A DNA stretch of 64,000 bases, taken from NCBI GenBank assembly GCA_029858505.1, contig JAOUEW010000007.1, forward strand, positions 32,656 through 96,655, in the 5' to 3' direction. Below are positions 8,304 through 17,053 of the stretch, piece by piece. A program made the position numbers and the translations under genes. Position 1 is the stretch's first letter. Each line of letters opens with the position of its first letter. Under the pieces are notes generated by a model, which saw nothing but the letters and a program-made list of their open reading frames with translations, ran no database searches and had not been told where the DNA came from. Origin of the DNA: Deltaproteobacteria bacterium (lineage in GTDB: Bacteria > SAR324 > JACQKK01).

Positions 8304-8765
8304 AACCGCCTCCTGATTGTTCCTCTGGCTGAAGATTCATCCGCCAGCGTTGGTTAATAGAAGATTTTTCATCCATTTACATGCAACGGAGGACAAATCT
8401 TCTCCCTTTCGCACCGGGACAGGGCGCGAAACTTCATCCCTCACGCCGGGGGGACAACCCTGGCATAAGGACTGCATTTATAAAGACAGCGCGAAAACTT
8501 GAGCGATGTTTCGCTGGTGCCCGCTAGGCTGGCCATTTCTTATCGCCAGGCGCAGGACTCCCCGCTTCTCGTGAGAACAACACACGAGGACGAAACTTCA
8601 CAGACCAAACCCCTGGACCTCCTGGGAACACACTTCGTCCGCAGTACCACCCAAAGGCACACACAATTCGGCCCGCTTCCCCAACAACACAGGGGGAGAC
8701 AGGAATCTTGGCTTATTCAGGAAATCTTTGGCCGGTTTCACCCGGCGGAATACAAATCAAAACGC
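8304..8765. other. Non-coding spacer between fliS and flagellin 4
   Basis: This 460-bp stretch has no gene that I can support. A plus-strand frame that starts here runs antisense through fliS and looks like a shadow. TGGCATAAGGACTGCAT at 8460-8476 has the GG-N10-GC spacing of a sigma-54 site but points away from the flagellin gene, so I do not call it a promoter. The flagellin 4 promoter, if separate, should lie here. Confidence 0.5.
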
Positions 8766-9185
8766 TTACAGGGTCACCGAAATCTTCTTGCGTTCGGCAG
8801 ATTCTCCACCCGCGGTCTGGGTTTTGATGCTGGCCCAGCCCTCTCGCAGGGTAGACATGATCTTCACCGCTTCGCGGATCCGGTCCGTGTCTTTATACAG
8901 GTTCGCTTCCACCACTTTGTCGAACACATACACATACAAGCGTTTCAGGTTCCGGCCCACCTCGCCCCCTTTTTCCGGGTTCAGGGTGGCCATCAGCTCG
9001 GCCACGATTTCTCTGGAGCGAACCAAATAATTGTGGGCTCCTTCGATATCTTGAGCCTCAATTTTTTGTTCGGCCTTTTTCAGGAAGCGGATCAGCCCAT
9101 CGTACAGCATCACGATCAACGTGCGCTGGTCGGCGGTTTGAATGCCGGCGGTCTGATATGCTCCGTATGGCGTGTCCTGAGGCAT
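8766..9185 (-). CDS. fliS: FliS flagellin export chaperone (paralogue 1)
   Basis: A 139-residue FliS, the cytoplasmic chaperone that binds the C-terminal D0 helix of flagellin and keeps it unfolded for export. Family features are the N-terminal YGAYQTAGIQTADQRTLIVM, the LYDGLIRFL helix (FliS proteins have LIxMLYDGAI here), and the later GGEVGRNLKRLYVYVFDKVVEANLYKD segment. The tail (SAERKKISVTL) is polar. It is 40 bp downstream of a second fliS and probably shares its transcript. Two differing chaperones next to several differing flagellins suggest a division of clients. Confidence 0.93.
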   Translation of the reverse strand: MPQDTPYGAYQTAGIQTADQRTLIVMLYDGLIRFLKKAEQKIEAQDIEGAHNYLVRSREIVAELMATLNPEKGGEVGRNLKRLYVYVFDKVVEANLYKDTDRIREAVKIMSTLREGWASIKTQTAGGESAERKKISVTL

Positions 9186-9225
9186 GGTGCCCTCTTTGAA
9201 ATGTGTTGCCGCGGGGTATGGCTAG

Positions 9226-9663
9226 TTATCCCCGCACGTTGATGGACTTCAACTGCCCAGAATCGGCCGCCTGCTGGGGCTCTTTGCCCCCGGCGGGAAT
9301 GGCCTTCCATCCCTCGCGCACTTCCTTCAGCAGGTTCACCACGTTCCGCACCCTGGCGGATTGGCGGTTGACGTTGGCTTCAATCAGCTCGTTAAACATG
9401 AACACATACAGGCGCTGCAGGTTCAGGGCAATGTCGCCGCCCTTTTCCATGTTCAACGAACCCATCAATTCGGCCACAATGCTTTTGCCCTTCAAGATAT
9501 TCTCGTGGGCGTCGAAGAACTGCCCTTTGTCTAGTTTATCGGCACCCAGGGTCAAAAATTTAATCGCCCCGTCATACAACATGACGATTAATTTCCCCTG
9601 GTCCAGGGTGTTCACCGCGGCTTTTTGATAAGCCTGAGAATATCGTCCGTATCCCGTGGTCAT
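9226..9663 (-). CDS. fliS: FliS flagellin export chaperone (paralogue 2)
   Basis: A 145-residue second FliS. It begins TTGYGRYSQAYQKAAVNTL and has LIVMLYDGAIKFL, GGDIALNLQRLYVFMFNELIEANV and a Gly/Pro-rich, charged C terminus. The ATG at 9663 is preferred over a 20-codon upstream extension because the conserved family sequence starts there and CCGGAG lies at 9671-9676. It follows fliD and precedes paralogue 1 on the same strand, the common fliD-fliS order. The helices are conserved between the copies, while the termini differ strongly. Confidence 0.93.
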   Translation of the reverse strand: MTTGYGRYSQAYQKAAVNTLDQGKLIVMLYDGAIKFLTLGADKLDKGQFFDAHENILKGKSIVAELMGSLNMEKGGDIALNLQRLYVFMFNELIEANVNRQSARVRNVVNLLKEVREGWKAIPAGGKEPQQAADSGQLKSINVRG

Positions 9664-9830
9664 GACAAATCTCCGGTCAATGGCATTGGGGGGCCCAACT
9701 CTTTGCAAAGCCCCGTGGTTCAAGAAGGATGGTTCAACACAATTCCTGTATCTAGGTCATCGGCTGGTATTTCCCAAACTTTAGACAGCACAAAAATAAT
9801 CAGAAGGATTTCTCCATTTAGCCCCCCAAC

Positions 9831-10075
9831 AGCACCCCCCCGTGCGGGGGCATCCCCTTCCCTTCGTGGAGGGGAAATGAATTGAAACCGAAGGGTGATG
9901 AGATTTCTTCCTTCCGGCTTCAATATCCGTTGGGATGATATCGATAAAACCGATGGATTCGAGCATTGCCCCTCTCTTCGGTAGAGGGGCAGCCCGCGTC
10001 AGCGGGCGGGGTGAGGTTTATTCTCCGCTTGATGCGATCTCACCCCCCTCACTCCAAGCCGAAGGGTGTTTCACC
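9831..10075 (+). repeat. Family A intergenic repeat, copy 1
   Basis: Fills most of the gap between fliD and fliS. It contains CGTGCGGGGGCATCCCC with TCCCTTCGTGGAGGGG, then AATTGAAACCGAAGGGTGATG, CTTCCTTCCGGCTTC, ACCGATGGATTCGAG and further C-rich hairpins. These blocks recur in six other intergenic gaps of the window. An AT-richer lead-in (9780-9820) precedes it. Confidence 0.75.
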
Positions 10076-10080
10076 GCCTG

Positions 10081-13000
10081 TTATAACCCCGGCAAGGCGC
10101 TGCTGGCCGACGGCATGTTGGCCAATTGACCGCCCACATAACTTTGCTGGCTTTTCAGTTTCTGCATTTGGGTTTCCATGCGGGCAAATTTCTCTTTTAA
10201 CATGGTGCGTTTACGCACCATTCGCTCGTTGATGTCTTCTAGCTGCTTGTCATAATCCTTCACGTTGGTTTTCAATCCCTCGGTGATGCGCTTCATGTCT
10301 CCCCCTTTGCCGTCGGCTAGCACCCCTTTCAGATATTTATTCAAGCGGCTGCCCACCCCCCTGGTCACGGTGATTTTGGCTTCGGGCTGTTCTTTCACCA
10401 GTTGGCTGTCAATCAGGTTTACAAAAAGCCTCAACCCCTTGGATTTGCTTTCGTCCACCTTTAACACCTGGCCAGTGCCTTCCGCCGGCAACCCATCCAC
10501 GGTACCTTGCACATCTTTTCCTGGGTGGCTTTCTCCAGCGGTCAGGCCCACCCCGGCTTGTTTCACGCCTTCCCCTGGGGCAAAGGCAATGGCGCTCACC
10601 GCTCCGTAACGGTTCGACATCACCCGAATCCGGTTTTCTTGCACACTCACCGCCACCTTCAGCCCCCCAATGCTCTTGTCGTTCGAAATTTTGTTTTGCA
10701 GCATTTTGGCGTATTCGCCCACGGTGAACTTTCCCGATTCCAAGGTGATGCTTTCCGATTTCCTGCCGTCTACGGTGAGAAGCACCTTGTTGTTGGTGTT
10801 GTCCACCACCACCGGGTCAAACAGCACCGGGCTCAGGTAATATCCCTGGGTGGCCACCTGGGTAATGTCCACGTCCATCCCCACCGTGTTCACCGGGGTG
10901 TCATCGGTCATCCCCACCACGGAAATTCCGGCATGGGTAGATTCTCCCTTGTCGCGGAACAAGGCCGCCACTTGGCCAAAGTCCTCTTTCACTTTCTCGC
11001 GAAGTTTGTTTTCATCCAGTTTCAGCAGGCCCTTGTCGTCCATTTTAATGCCCACGCTCATCAGCATGTTGGTCGACTTGGGCAGCCCCGCCACCGGGTC
11101 TAAAATTCCCCGGTCGGTGGCCATTTTAATGTTGGTCATGTCCCTGTCTCCCAACAGGGGAGAAGCCGTGTTGGTGTCTTTGTCAAACTTCGACAAGTCG
11201 TTCACCAGCCCGGCATAGGCGTTGTAGTCATCCACCATTTTCTTCACCGCCCCCACGGCTTTTTCGGTGTCTCCAGAAATGGAGATGGTGACCGGTTTGT
11301 CGCTGATGGACACCAGATTTAACTTCACCCCCTCAATCACGTCATCCAGTTCGTTCACCGAACTGGTGATGGGAATCCCCCCCCCGAACTCGGTAGCCCC
11401 CAGCCGAACCAAAGCGTCTTGGGGGGGCATGATGCTGGAGGTTCGGGTGCGCAGGGTGAAGGTGTCACCCTCATACACCCGCCCCGTTCCAAACGCCATG
11501 GAAAGCCCCTCATCCATGGGCAGAGGAAAGCCCTTCATATAACCTTCACCCACCGGGAACTCCCCCGAATGTCCTTTGTCATCTTCCCACTTGATCTTCA
11601 AGTCTTTCGACACCCCAATGCTGCCGTCTTTCAAGGCGGTGAAGGTGTACACCTTAGCGGTATCGCCGGTGAACTTCCCCCGAACTTCCGCCTTTGTGGT
11701 GCTTTTTCGCTCGGCTTCGGGCTCGGGCATGGGCAATTGCGGGCCCTCTCCCTGCTCGATGTCACTAATGTCTTTTGATTCCTCCTCGGCCTCCTTGGCG
11801 TTAAACCAGTTGCCCGGCTGGGCCACTTTGGCCGGAATTTCACGGGTGGCGTTGTCTTTCCACCACATGGTAGACATCTGCTTGGGCTCGGCAGTAAACG
11901 AGGTGGTGTCTCCCTCGCTCAACACCCCACCCTTCACCGACACGGTCAGGCCGTTGGCCAGCGCCAGGGCCGTGCCCGGCTGATAACCCTTGCCCAGGCG
12001 CAATTTTCCCGATTCACCGGTGGAAGTCTTCCATAACAGATCCAGATTGTCGGCCACCCCCACCTGGCCAGAGCCAGCAATGGTCAGGGTGAATTCTTTC
12101 TCTTCTTCCCCCGTGAAGGTTCCCTTGATTTCCGGGGCGCCTTCGGTTTTTTGTTTGTCCCACCGGGAGGGCTGAGACACCGCAGACAGTTTTTCTTTGC
12201 CCTTCAACCACCAATAATTTTCCGACCGGGCCGACCGCCCCCGCACGTTGAACGCATCGCCCACCGATACATCGCCCTCGCTCAACACCAGCGACAAGCC
12301 GTCGGCAAAGGCCACGGGCTCGCCGGGGGCATAATGAAAGCTGTCCAGGTCAATCACGCCATTGCGCCCGGTTTCATCCTCCCAGCGCAGCTGCAAGGCC
12401 GTTTCTCCCCCCACCTTGCCGCTTTGCACGGCGGTAAAAGTAAACGTATGGTCTTCTTCGTTGTTGTACTCCCCCACCACCCGGATTACCGAGTTCGACA
12501 CCCCCCCCGCCGCGGGTGCCGCCCCCCCCGCCTTGGGCTTGGGCATGGCGCCCTTCCAGTCGGAGGGCAGCTCGTACCCGTTTTCATAATTCAGGGCTTC
12601 GCCGCCGGTCAGTTTGATTTCTAACTTGATGCGCCCCTGTTCGCCGGTTTTTTTGGAGGTCAGCACCAGTTGATAGGGCTGCTCGGGGTGCCCGGTTTTG
12701 ATGATGGCGGCCGTGACATCAGCGCTGGAGTTGTTGATGGCGTTCTTCACCCCCTCCAGAGTGTTGTTGGAGGCATCCACCGCAACGGTGGTCATGGCGC
12801 CATCGCCAATTCCCAGCTTGATGGTGCCAGTGCCCACCGAGGAGGTGGGCTGGGGGTAACCTTGAGAGGTGATTTGATGATTCAAAGCCAGCTTATCCAC
12901 CACCAAGGTGTGCTTGCCCGGCTTGGCCCCCCGGGTGGCGCTGGCCGTGACCACGCCCTCGTTGCTAGAGGTCACCAGTTTCCCCTCCCACAGACCCGAA

Positions 13001-13221
13001 TCGGCCAGCACTTCCGCCGACCCCTTGAGGGTTTCCAGGGTGCCCTTCACTTTGGTGAAGGAATCCAGGCGAACCTTGATCTGCTCCTTGCGGTTCACAA
13101 TGGGCTCGGCGCGTCTCCCCTCCGCCGCCATCAGGCCGTTGATGACCTGGTCGGTGTTGATGCCCGAGGCGAGCCCGCTCATCACGTTGGGGTTGGCGGA
13201 TGGTCCGCTGACTTTGGCCAT
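10081..13221 (-). CDS. fliD: FliD flagellar filament cap, enlarged by three tandem repeat domains
   Basis: This 1046-residue FliD (hook-associated protein 2, the cap that folds flagellin at the filament tip) is about twice the length of the E. coli protein. The N terminus has SGLASGINTDQVINGLM and the coiled region typical of FliD. The C terminus has a long helix with ERMVRKRTMLKEKFARMETQMQKL and ends SYVGGQLANM. The extra length is three related about 83-residue domains at about 247-330, 364-446 and 512-594, each with an xGxFTG/YNN opening, a FTFTA-like strand, W(E/K)(D/T) and a GD-F closing strand. The first two are followed by a YWW/MWW-containing linker. The last repeat is preceded by a Pro/Glu-rich spacer. 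It lies upstream of the two fliS genes. Confidence 0.95.
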   Translation of the reverse strand: MAKVSGPSANPNVMSGLASGINTDQVINGLMAAEGRRAEPIVNRKEQIKVRLDSFTKVKGTLETLKGSAEVLADSGLWEGKLVTSSNEGVVTASATRGAKPGKHTLVVDKLALNHQITSQGYPQPTSSVGTGTIKLGIGDGAMTTVAVDASNNTLEGVKNAINNSSADVTAAIIKTGHPEQPYQLVLTSKKTGEQGRIKLEIKLTGGEALNYENGYELPSDWKGAMPKPKAGGAAPAAGGVSNSVIRVVGEYNNEEDHTFTFTAVQSGKVGGETALQLRWEDETGRNGVIDLDSFHYAPGEPVAFADGLSLVLSEGDVSVGDAFNVRGRSARSENYWWLKGKEKLSAVSQPSRWDKQKTEGAPEIKGTFTGEEEKEFTLTIAGSGQVGVADNLDLLWKTSTGESGKLRLGKGYQPGTALALANGLTVSVKGGVLSEGDTTSFTAEPKQMSTMWWKDNATREIPAKVAQPGNWFNAKEAEEESKDISDIEQGEGPQLPMPEPEAERKSTTKAEVRGKFTGDTAKVYTFTALKDGSIGVSKDLKIKWEDDKGHSGEFPVGEGYMKGFPLPMDEGLSMAFGTGRVYEGDTFTLRTRTSSIMPPQDALVRLGATEFGGGIPITSSVNELDDVIEGVKLNLVSISDKPVTISISGDTEKAVGAVKKMVDDYNAYAGLVNDLSKFDKDTNTASPLLGDRDMTNIKMATDRGILDPVAGLPKSTNMLMSVGIKMDDKGLLKLDENKLREKVKEDFGQVAALFRDKGESTHAGISVVGMTDDTPVNTVGMDVDITQVATQGYYLSPVLFDPVVVDNTNNKVLLTVDGRKSESITLESGKFTVGEYAKMLQNKISNDKSIGGLKVAVSVQENRIRVMSNRYGAVSAIAFAPGEGVKQAGVGLTAGESHPGKDVQGTVDGLPAEGTGQVLKVDESKSKGLRLFVNLIDSQLVKEQPEAKITVTRGVGSRLNKYLKGVLADGKGGDMKRITEGLKTNVKDYDKQLEDINERMVRKRTMLKEKFARMETQMQKLKSQQSYVGGQLANMPSASSALPGL

Positions 13222-13455
13222 GACCTGTCTTCTTGGGTTCCCGCCGGGGGGAAAAGTTCACCCCAGAGAGGATGGAAAAGGGTGGAATTTGCCCCTGTTC
13301 CCATGGCTCTCCGGGATCACCCCGGCAAACGATGTGATTGATAACACTATTTTTTTACCCTTTCGGCTGAAAACCGGCAGGGGATCAATCTGTATGCTTC
13401 AAGAACCATTCCAATCCCTGGCCCCCCAGGGGAGAACGGTTTCTTTCTTCTTATT

Positions 13456-13505
13456 TGGGGGCTTCGCCCCCCCATGCCCCCTATCACGGAAAAACCCTGG
13501 TCTTG
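13456..13505 (+). repeat. Family B intergenic repeat, copy 1
   Basis: GGGGGCTTCGCCCCCCCATG followed by CCCCCTATCACGGAAAAACCCTGG. Three related copies lie at 21828, 23127 and 35622. The rest of the 420-bp fliD/flagellin gap holds no visible gene; an A/T-rich patch at 13335-13360 could contain the fliD promoter. Confidence 0.6.
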
Positions 13506-13602
13506 TAGAAATTTCGTGAAGCGTTTAGCAGCCGGGAGCAACAGATTCAGGAGGGAATATCGGGAGCAAGATCGGGAGAAAAGAGAGCTTGGGAGGACAT
13601 GG

Positions 13603-13627
13603 GAAAATCTGGGGGCGAAAGCCCCCA
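13603..13627 (-). terminator. Intrinsic terminator after flagellin 5
   Basis: TGGGGGC (13610-13616) pairs with GCCCCCA (13621-13627) around a four-base loop. On the minus strand the stem is followed by GATTTTCCC. It lies 18 bp past the flagellin stop codon. Confidence 0.65.
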
Positions 13628-13644
13628 AACAGAACAACCCACAC

Positions 13645-15315
13645 TTAACGGGCATCGCGCAGCAACTGCAGCACCGCCCGGGGGGTTTGGTTGGCCTGGG
13701 CCAGCATGGCCATCCCCGACCCCACCATGACCTGGTGACGGGTGAACTGGCTCATCTCCGCGGCCATGTCGGCATCGCGCAGACTAGACTCTGCCGACAC
13801 CAGGTTTTCCTTGGCAATGTGCAGGGCCTTGGTGTTGGAGTCGAGGGTGTTTTTCTGGAAGGCCCCCAGGTTGGCCCGCATTTCGGCCACCTGGGTAATG
13901 GCGGCGTCGAGCAGCAGCAGGCTGTCTTGGGCCCCCTGGGAATCGGTGACGCGGATTTCCTTTAGGCTGCGAAAACCGGAATGGTTGGTGATGCCGGTGG
14001 CAAGGCGGTTGGCCTTGGCGTCGAGCAGAGAAATGCGCACCTGCTGGCCCCGGGTGGGGCCCACCTGAAACGACAGGGAGTTCTGGGCAATATGGACGTA
14101 GCCCTCCACCGGTTTGTCGGCGGCCACCGGAATTTCCCACTGGTACAAAAAGTTTCCACCCTCCTCCGTTTTGGAGAGGGGCCGGGCGCCAGGGGCCGGC
14201 AGGGGCATGTCGGCCAGTTCCTGGTTCATGGGGTCGCCCTTGGGCAAACGCAGCTGGTGCAGCCGCACCGGCAGAAAACGGACTTTCAGCCCCTCTACCT
14301 CGCTGTCTTTGGCACCGGTGAGTTCGAACCCCTGGCCCCTGGCCACCTTGCCGTCGATGGTGCCCTGAATGTCTTTTCCCGGCTGAGAGGTTTCAATTTT
14401 ATCGCTGGAGGATGCCAGCACCCCCGCCGAGGTGGACGACACGGAAAACCCCGCCTCGCTGCCGTATTCGTTGTGGGTCACTTCCAGGGCCTGGGTGGTG
14501 GGGTTGATCCGCACGCTCACCTTCAGCATGGCGTCGTTGACCTTGTTTTGCAGAATCTGGGCAATCACCCGGCGCACGTCGCGCATCACCGGGTTGCTCT
14601 CGCGGGTTTCGGGGGGCATGGCCTTCAACTGTTCCACCAGATTGCGCACGCTTTTGCCATCGGTGGGGCTGTCCAGGTCGTACTTGGCCACCCGGCCGCC
14701 CTCGGCAATGACCAGTTGAAAGGCCCCCAACAGGTCGTCCAGTTGAATGGGGCGCTGCCCGGTTTTGCTGGCCTGGGTGGCAGGCTGGGTCACGTTTACC
14801 GCGTATCCCTCCGCCGGAGAAGGCTTGGTTTCCGGGGTGGCCTCCATGAACTCCAGCCCGTCGCCCACCGCCACCCCGTTGGCCCCGTTGGAGCCATCGA
14901 GCAGCACCCGGGTGCCAAACTGGCTGGTGCGGGCAATGCGGTCAATCGTTTCGATGGCGTTCTCGATTTCCATCTGATCGGCGGCCAGCATTTTGGAATC
15001 GTTGGCCCCTTCGTTGGCCGCGTGAATGGTGAGCTGCCGCATGGAAATCAGCAGGTTGTTCACCTCCACCAGCGAAGCCTCGGTGGTCTGAATCATCGAC
15101 ACCGACGCCTCGGAGTTTTTGATGGCCTGCTCGATGGAGCCGATTTGCCCCCGCATTTGCTCGGAAATCACCAGGGTGGCCGGGCCGTCGGAAGCGTGGT
15201 TCACCGACTCGCCGGTGGACAACTTTTCCAAGCTCGACGACATGGCCTGGTCGGATTCGTTCAGGTTTCGCAGGGTGTTCACCGCGGCCACGTTGTGGTT
15301 AATCCGCATGGTCAT
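13645..15315 (-). CDS. fliC: Flagellin (copy 5, longest)
   Basis: This 556-residue flagellin is the first gene of the minus-strand cluster. Conserved elements are MTMRINHNVAAVNTLRNL, LSTGESVNHASDGPATL, RQLTIHAANEGAND, then SSLRDADMAAEMSQFTRHQ and MLAQANQTPRAVLQLLRDAR; this C terminus is closest to the LLR ending of classical flagellins. The outer domain is longer than in the other copies, with two added segments: a helical-looking stretch around 225-260 and a Pro-rich loop (LPAPGARPLSK) around 380-395. The ATG is preceded by CAGGAG. A sigma-54-like element lies 76 bp upstream of the start, which none of the other flagellins shows. Confidence 0.95.
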   Translation of the reverse strand: MTMRINHNVAAVNTLRNLNESDQAMSSSLEKLSTGESVNHASDGPATLVISEQMRGQIGSIEQAIKNSEASVSMIQTTEASLVEVNNLLISMRQLTIHAANEGANDSKMLAADQMEIENAIETIDRIARTSQFGTRVLLDGSNGANGVAVGDGLEFMEATPETKPSPAEGYAVNVTQPATQASKTGQRPIQLDDLLGAFQLVIAEGGRVAKYDLDSPTDGKSVRNLVEQLKAMPPETRESNPVMRDVRRVIAQILQNKVNDAMLKVSVRINPTTQALEVTHNEYGSEAGFSVSSTSAGVLASSSDKIETSQPGKDIQGTIDGKVARGQGFELTGAKDSEVEGLKVRFLPVRLHQLRLPKGDPMNQELADMPLPAPGARPLSKTEEGGNFLYQWEIPVAADKPVEGYVHIAQNSLSFQVGPTRGQQVRISLLDAKANRLATGITNHSGFRSLKEIRVTDSQGAQDSLLLLDAAITQVAEMRANLGAFQKNTLDSNTKALHIAKENLVSAESSLRDADMAAEMSQFTRHQVMVGSGMAMLAQANQTPRAVLQLLRDAR

Positions 15316-15390
15316 AAGGCTAATCTCCTGATTTCATTCGTTTGTCTGGCTTCGCTCGCCGCATCCAGACAGCATGGGTCACCAAAGCGG

Positions 15391-15406
15391 TGCAAAACCA
15401 ACGCCA
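15391..15406 (-). promoter_or_regulatory. Sigma-54-like promoter upstream of flagellin 5
   Basis: On the minus strand TGGCGTTGGTTTTGCA has GG and GC separated by exactly 10 bp and matches the TGGC and TTGC halves of the -24/-12 consensus TGGCACG-N4-TTGCW. It ends 76 bp before the start codon. Sigma-54 often drives flagellar genes, but a match of this length can arise by chance. Confidence 0.45.
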
Positions 15407-15448
15407 ACGGTCCTTCCGGCACCCACACTGGGCAGGCATTCCCGTAAA

Positions 15449-15650
15449 ACACCCCTCCCCTGCCCCCTGCGGGGGCATCCCCTCCCCTTCGTGGAGGGGA
15501 AATCAATCGAAGCCGAAAAGTTGGGTGCTTGCTTCCTTCCAGTCTTTTATTCTGAACAGATTCTATTCTCCACCCCTCAGTCTAAACCGTCATTGCCCAT
15601 CTCCGATGGGGAGGGGCAAACGCCCGAAGGGCGTTGGGGAGGGGTGCCGT
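15449..15650 (+). repeat. Family A intergenic repeat, copy 2
   Basis: CACCCCTCCCCTGCCCCC, a TGCGGGGGCATCCCC hairpin, GTGGAGGGGAAATCAATCGA, AGCCGAAAAGTTGGG, then CTTCCTTCCAGTCTTTTATT and a second hairpin CGCCCGAAGGGCG. It occupies the divergent gap between flagellin 5 and lpxA, which otherwise holds the sigma-54-like site and no gene. Confidence 0.75.
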
Positions 15651-15745
15651 TGGAAGGGGGTGGATTGCCCTTCGGCCCGGAAAAAGGGTATCCAGGAAGG
15701 GGGCTATCATCCCCGCCGTAACCCGTGCCACCCCCAGGAGCCAGA

Positions 15746-16519
15746 ATGATTCACCCCACCGCTATTATAGACCCCCAAGCCAAACTGGGCCCTGGGGTGA
15801 CCGTTGGCCCATATTCCGTGATCGGCCCCCAGGTAGAGATTGGGGAGGGCACGGAAATCGCCAATCAGGTCACGGTGTTGGGGCCCACCCGCATTGGGAA
15901 GAACAACCGGTTTTACACGGGAAGTTCCATTGGCCAAGACCCCCAAGATAAAAAATACCGCCACGGAGAAGACTCCCGGCTGGAAATGGGCGACGGCAAC
16001 ACGGTGCGGGAGTTCTGCACCATCAACCGGGGCACCGAGCTGGGGGGCGGGCTGACCCGCGTGGGCCACCGCAACTGGATCATGGCCACCGTGCACATTG
16101 CCCACGACGTCATCGTGGGAGACGACACGGTCATCGCCAACAACACCGCCCTGGGCGGCCACGCCATCATCGGCGACAAGGTGGTGCTGGGGGGGTTTGC
16201 CGCCGTGCACCAGTTCTGCCGCATCGGGGCCTACACCATCACCGGCGCCCAAAGCATGATTCCCCAAGACGTACCCCCCTTCCTCACCGTGGCGGGCAAC
16301 CGGGCCAAGCCCTATGGGGTCAACTCCACCGGCCTGGAGCGGAACGGCTTCACCCCAGAGCAGGTGAAAACCATCCAGAAGGCCTACAAAATCTTCTACC
16401 GCTCCAAACTGGGCCAGGCCGAAGCCCTGGAACGGCTGGAAAAAGAACTGGGGGCCGACCCCAACGTGCAAACCTTCATCGCGTTCATCCGCCAATCCAC
16501 CCGCGGGGTGCTGCGGTAG
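15746..16519 (+). CDS. lpxA: LpxA, UDP-N-acetylglucosamine acyltransferase
   Basis: A 257-residue LpxA that transfers a 3-hydroxyacyl chain from ACP to UDP-GlcNAc, the first step of lipid A synthesis in the cytoplasm. The N-terminal two thirds is a left-handed beta-helix of hexapeptide repeats (IGPQVEIGEGTEIANQ, VGDDTVIANN, IIGDKVVLGG). The catalytic motif is HIAHD at 117-121, the second His being the general base. The C-terminal helical domain (about 185-257) is present. The ATG at 15746 has CAGGAG 5 bp upstream. It is alone here, without lpxD, fabZ or lpxB, which commonly accompany it in other bacteria. Confidence 0.95.
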   Translation: MIHPTAIIDPQAKLGPGVTVGPYSVIGPQVEIGEGTEIANQVTVLGPTRIGKNNRFYTGSSIGQDPQDKKYRHGEDSRLEMGDGNTVREFCTINRGTELGGGLTRVGHRNWIMATVHIAHDVIVGDDTVIANNTALGGHAIIGDKVVLGGFAAVHQFCRIGAYTITGAQSMIPQDVPPFLTVAGNRAKPYGVNSTGLERNGFTPEQVKTIQKAYKIFYRSKLGQAEALERLEKELGADPNVQTFIAFIRQSTRGVLR

Positions 16520-16556
16520 GGGGGTTAAATTTCATTCCCAGCAAAGGGAGAAAACA

Positions 16557-17009
16557 ATGATTTCCAACCACGAAACAGAAATCACCAAAGCCTCCTTCGA
16601 CGCGATCATTAGCCTGGCGGAATCTTCTTTTAAAATCCATTTCCTGCTTTATGGCGGTACAGCCCTTGCTCTGCTCACTTTTCTAGGGAGTACAAATCGA
16701 GATATCTCTCCTGGGGCTGAGGACATCGTTGGGGGGTTAATCTGCTCAATAGCAGGCTGTCTTGTAATCGCAATTGTTACCGTGATGGCCTACGTCACAC
16801 AAAGGCTTTATCATGCGTCTATTTTTGATCGGGGGATGATTATAAACATTGGTGCTGTTGTTTTAATTGTTTTTTCCTGGGGTGTGTATGGGTATGGCAT
16901 TTACCAAACACGCACCGGTATTTCGGCCATTGTTCAAAACAAAGCGGATATGCAAATAAAGGAGATCGCCCATCCCCGGCCCAATACTCCCATTCCACTC
17001 ACGAAATAA
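16557..17009 (+). CDS. Small integral membrane protein of unknown function
   Basis: A 150-residue protein with three predicted membrane spans at about 27-44, 57-80 and 93-115. A short hydrophilic head contains acidic residues, and a Pro-rich tail ends PNTPIPLTK. I do not recognise a family. AAGGGAG precedes the ATG. The gene is noticeably more AT-rich than lpxA and argJ on either side and uses codons such as ATA, AAA and TTT more freely, which hints at acquisition. It is 37 bp downstream of lpxA in the same direction and may be co-transcribed. Confidence 0.75.
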   Translation: MISNHETEITKASFDAIISLAESSFKIHFLLYGGTALALLTFLGSTNRDISPGAEDIVGGLICSIAGCLVIAIVTVMAYVTQRLYHASIFDRGMIINIGAVVLIVFSWGVYGYGIYQTRTGISAIVQNKADMQIKEIAHPRPNTPIPLTK

Positions 17010-17053
17010 TCCCTGATGTTTTATAAAAGAACCCCAGCCTATACCCACATTCC

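Noticed and set aside
8499..9242. Plus-strand open frame of 247 codons preceded by a sigma-54-like motif at 8460-8476
   Set aside because: It runs antisense through fliS with an unlikely composition, and no Shine-Dalgarno. The GG-N10-GC match alone is weak evidence and points at no real gene.
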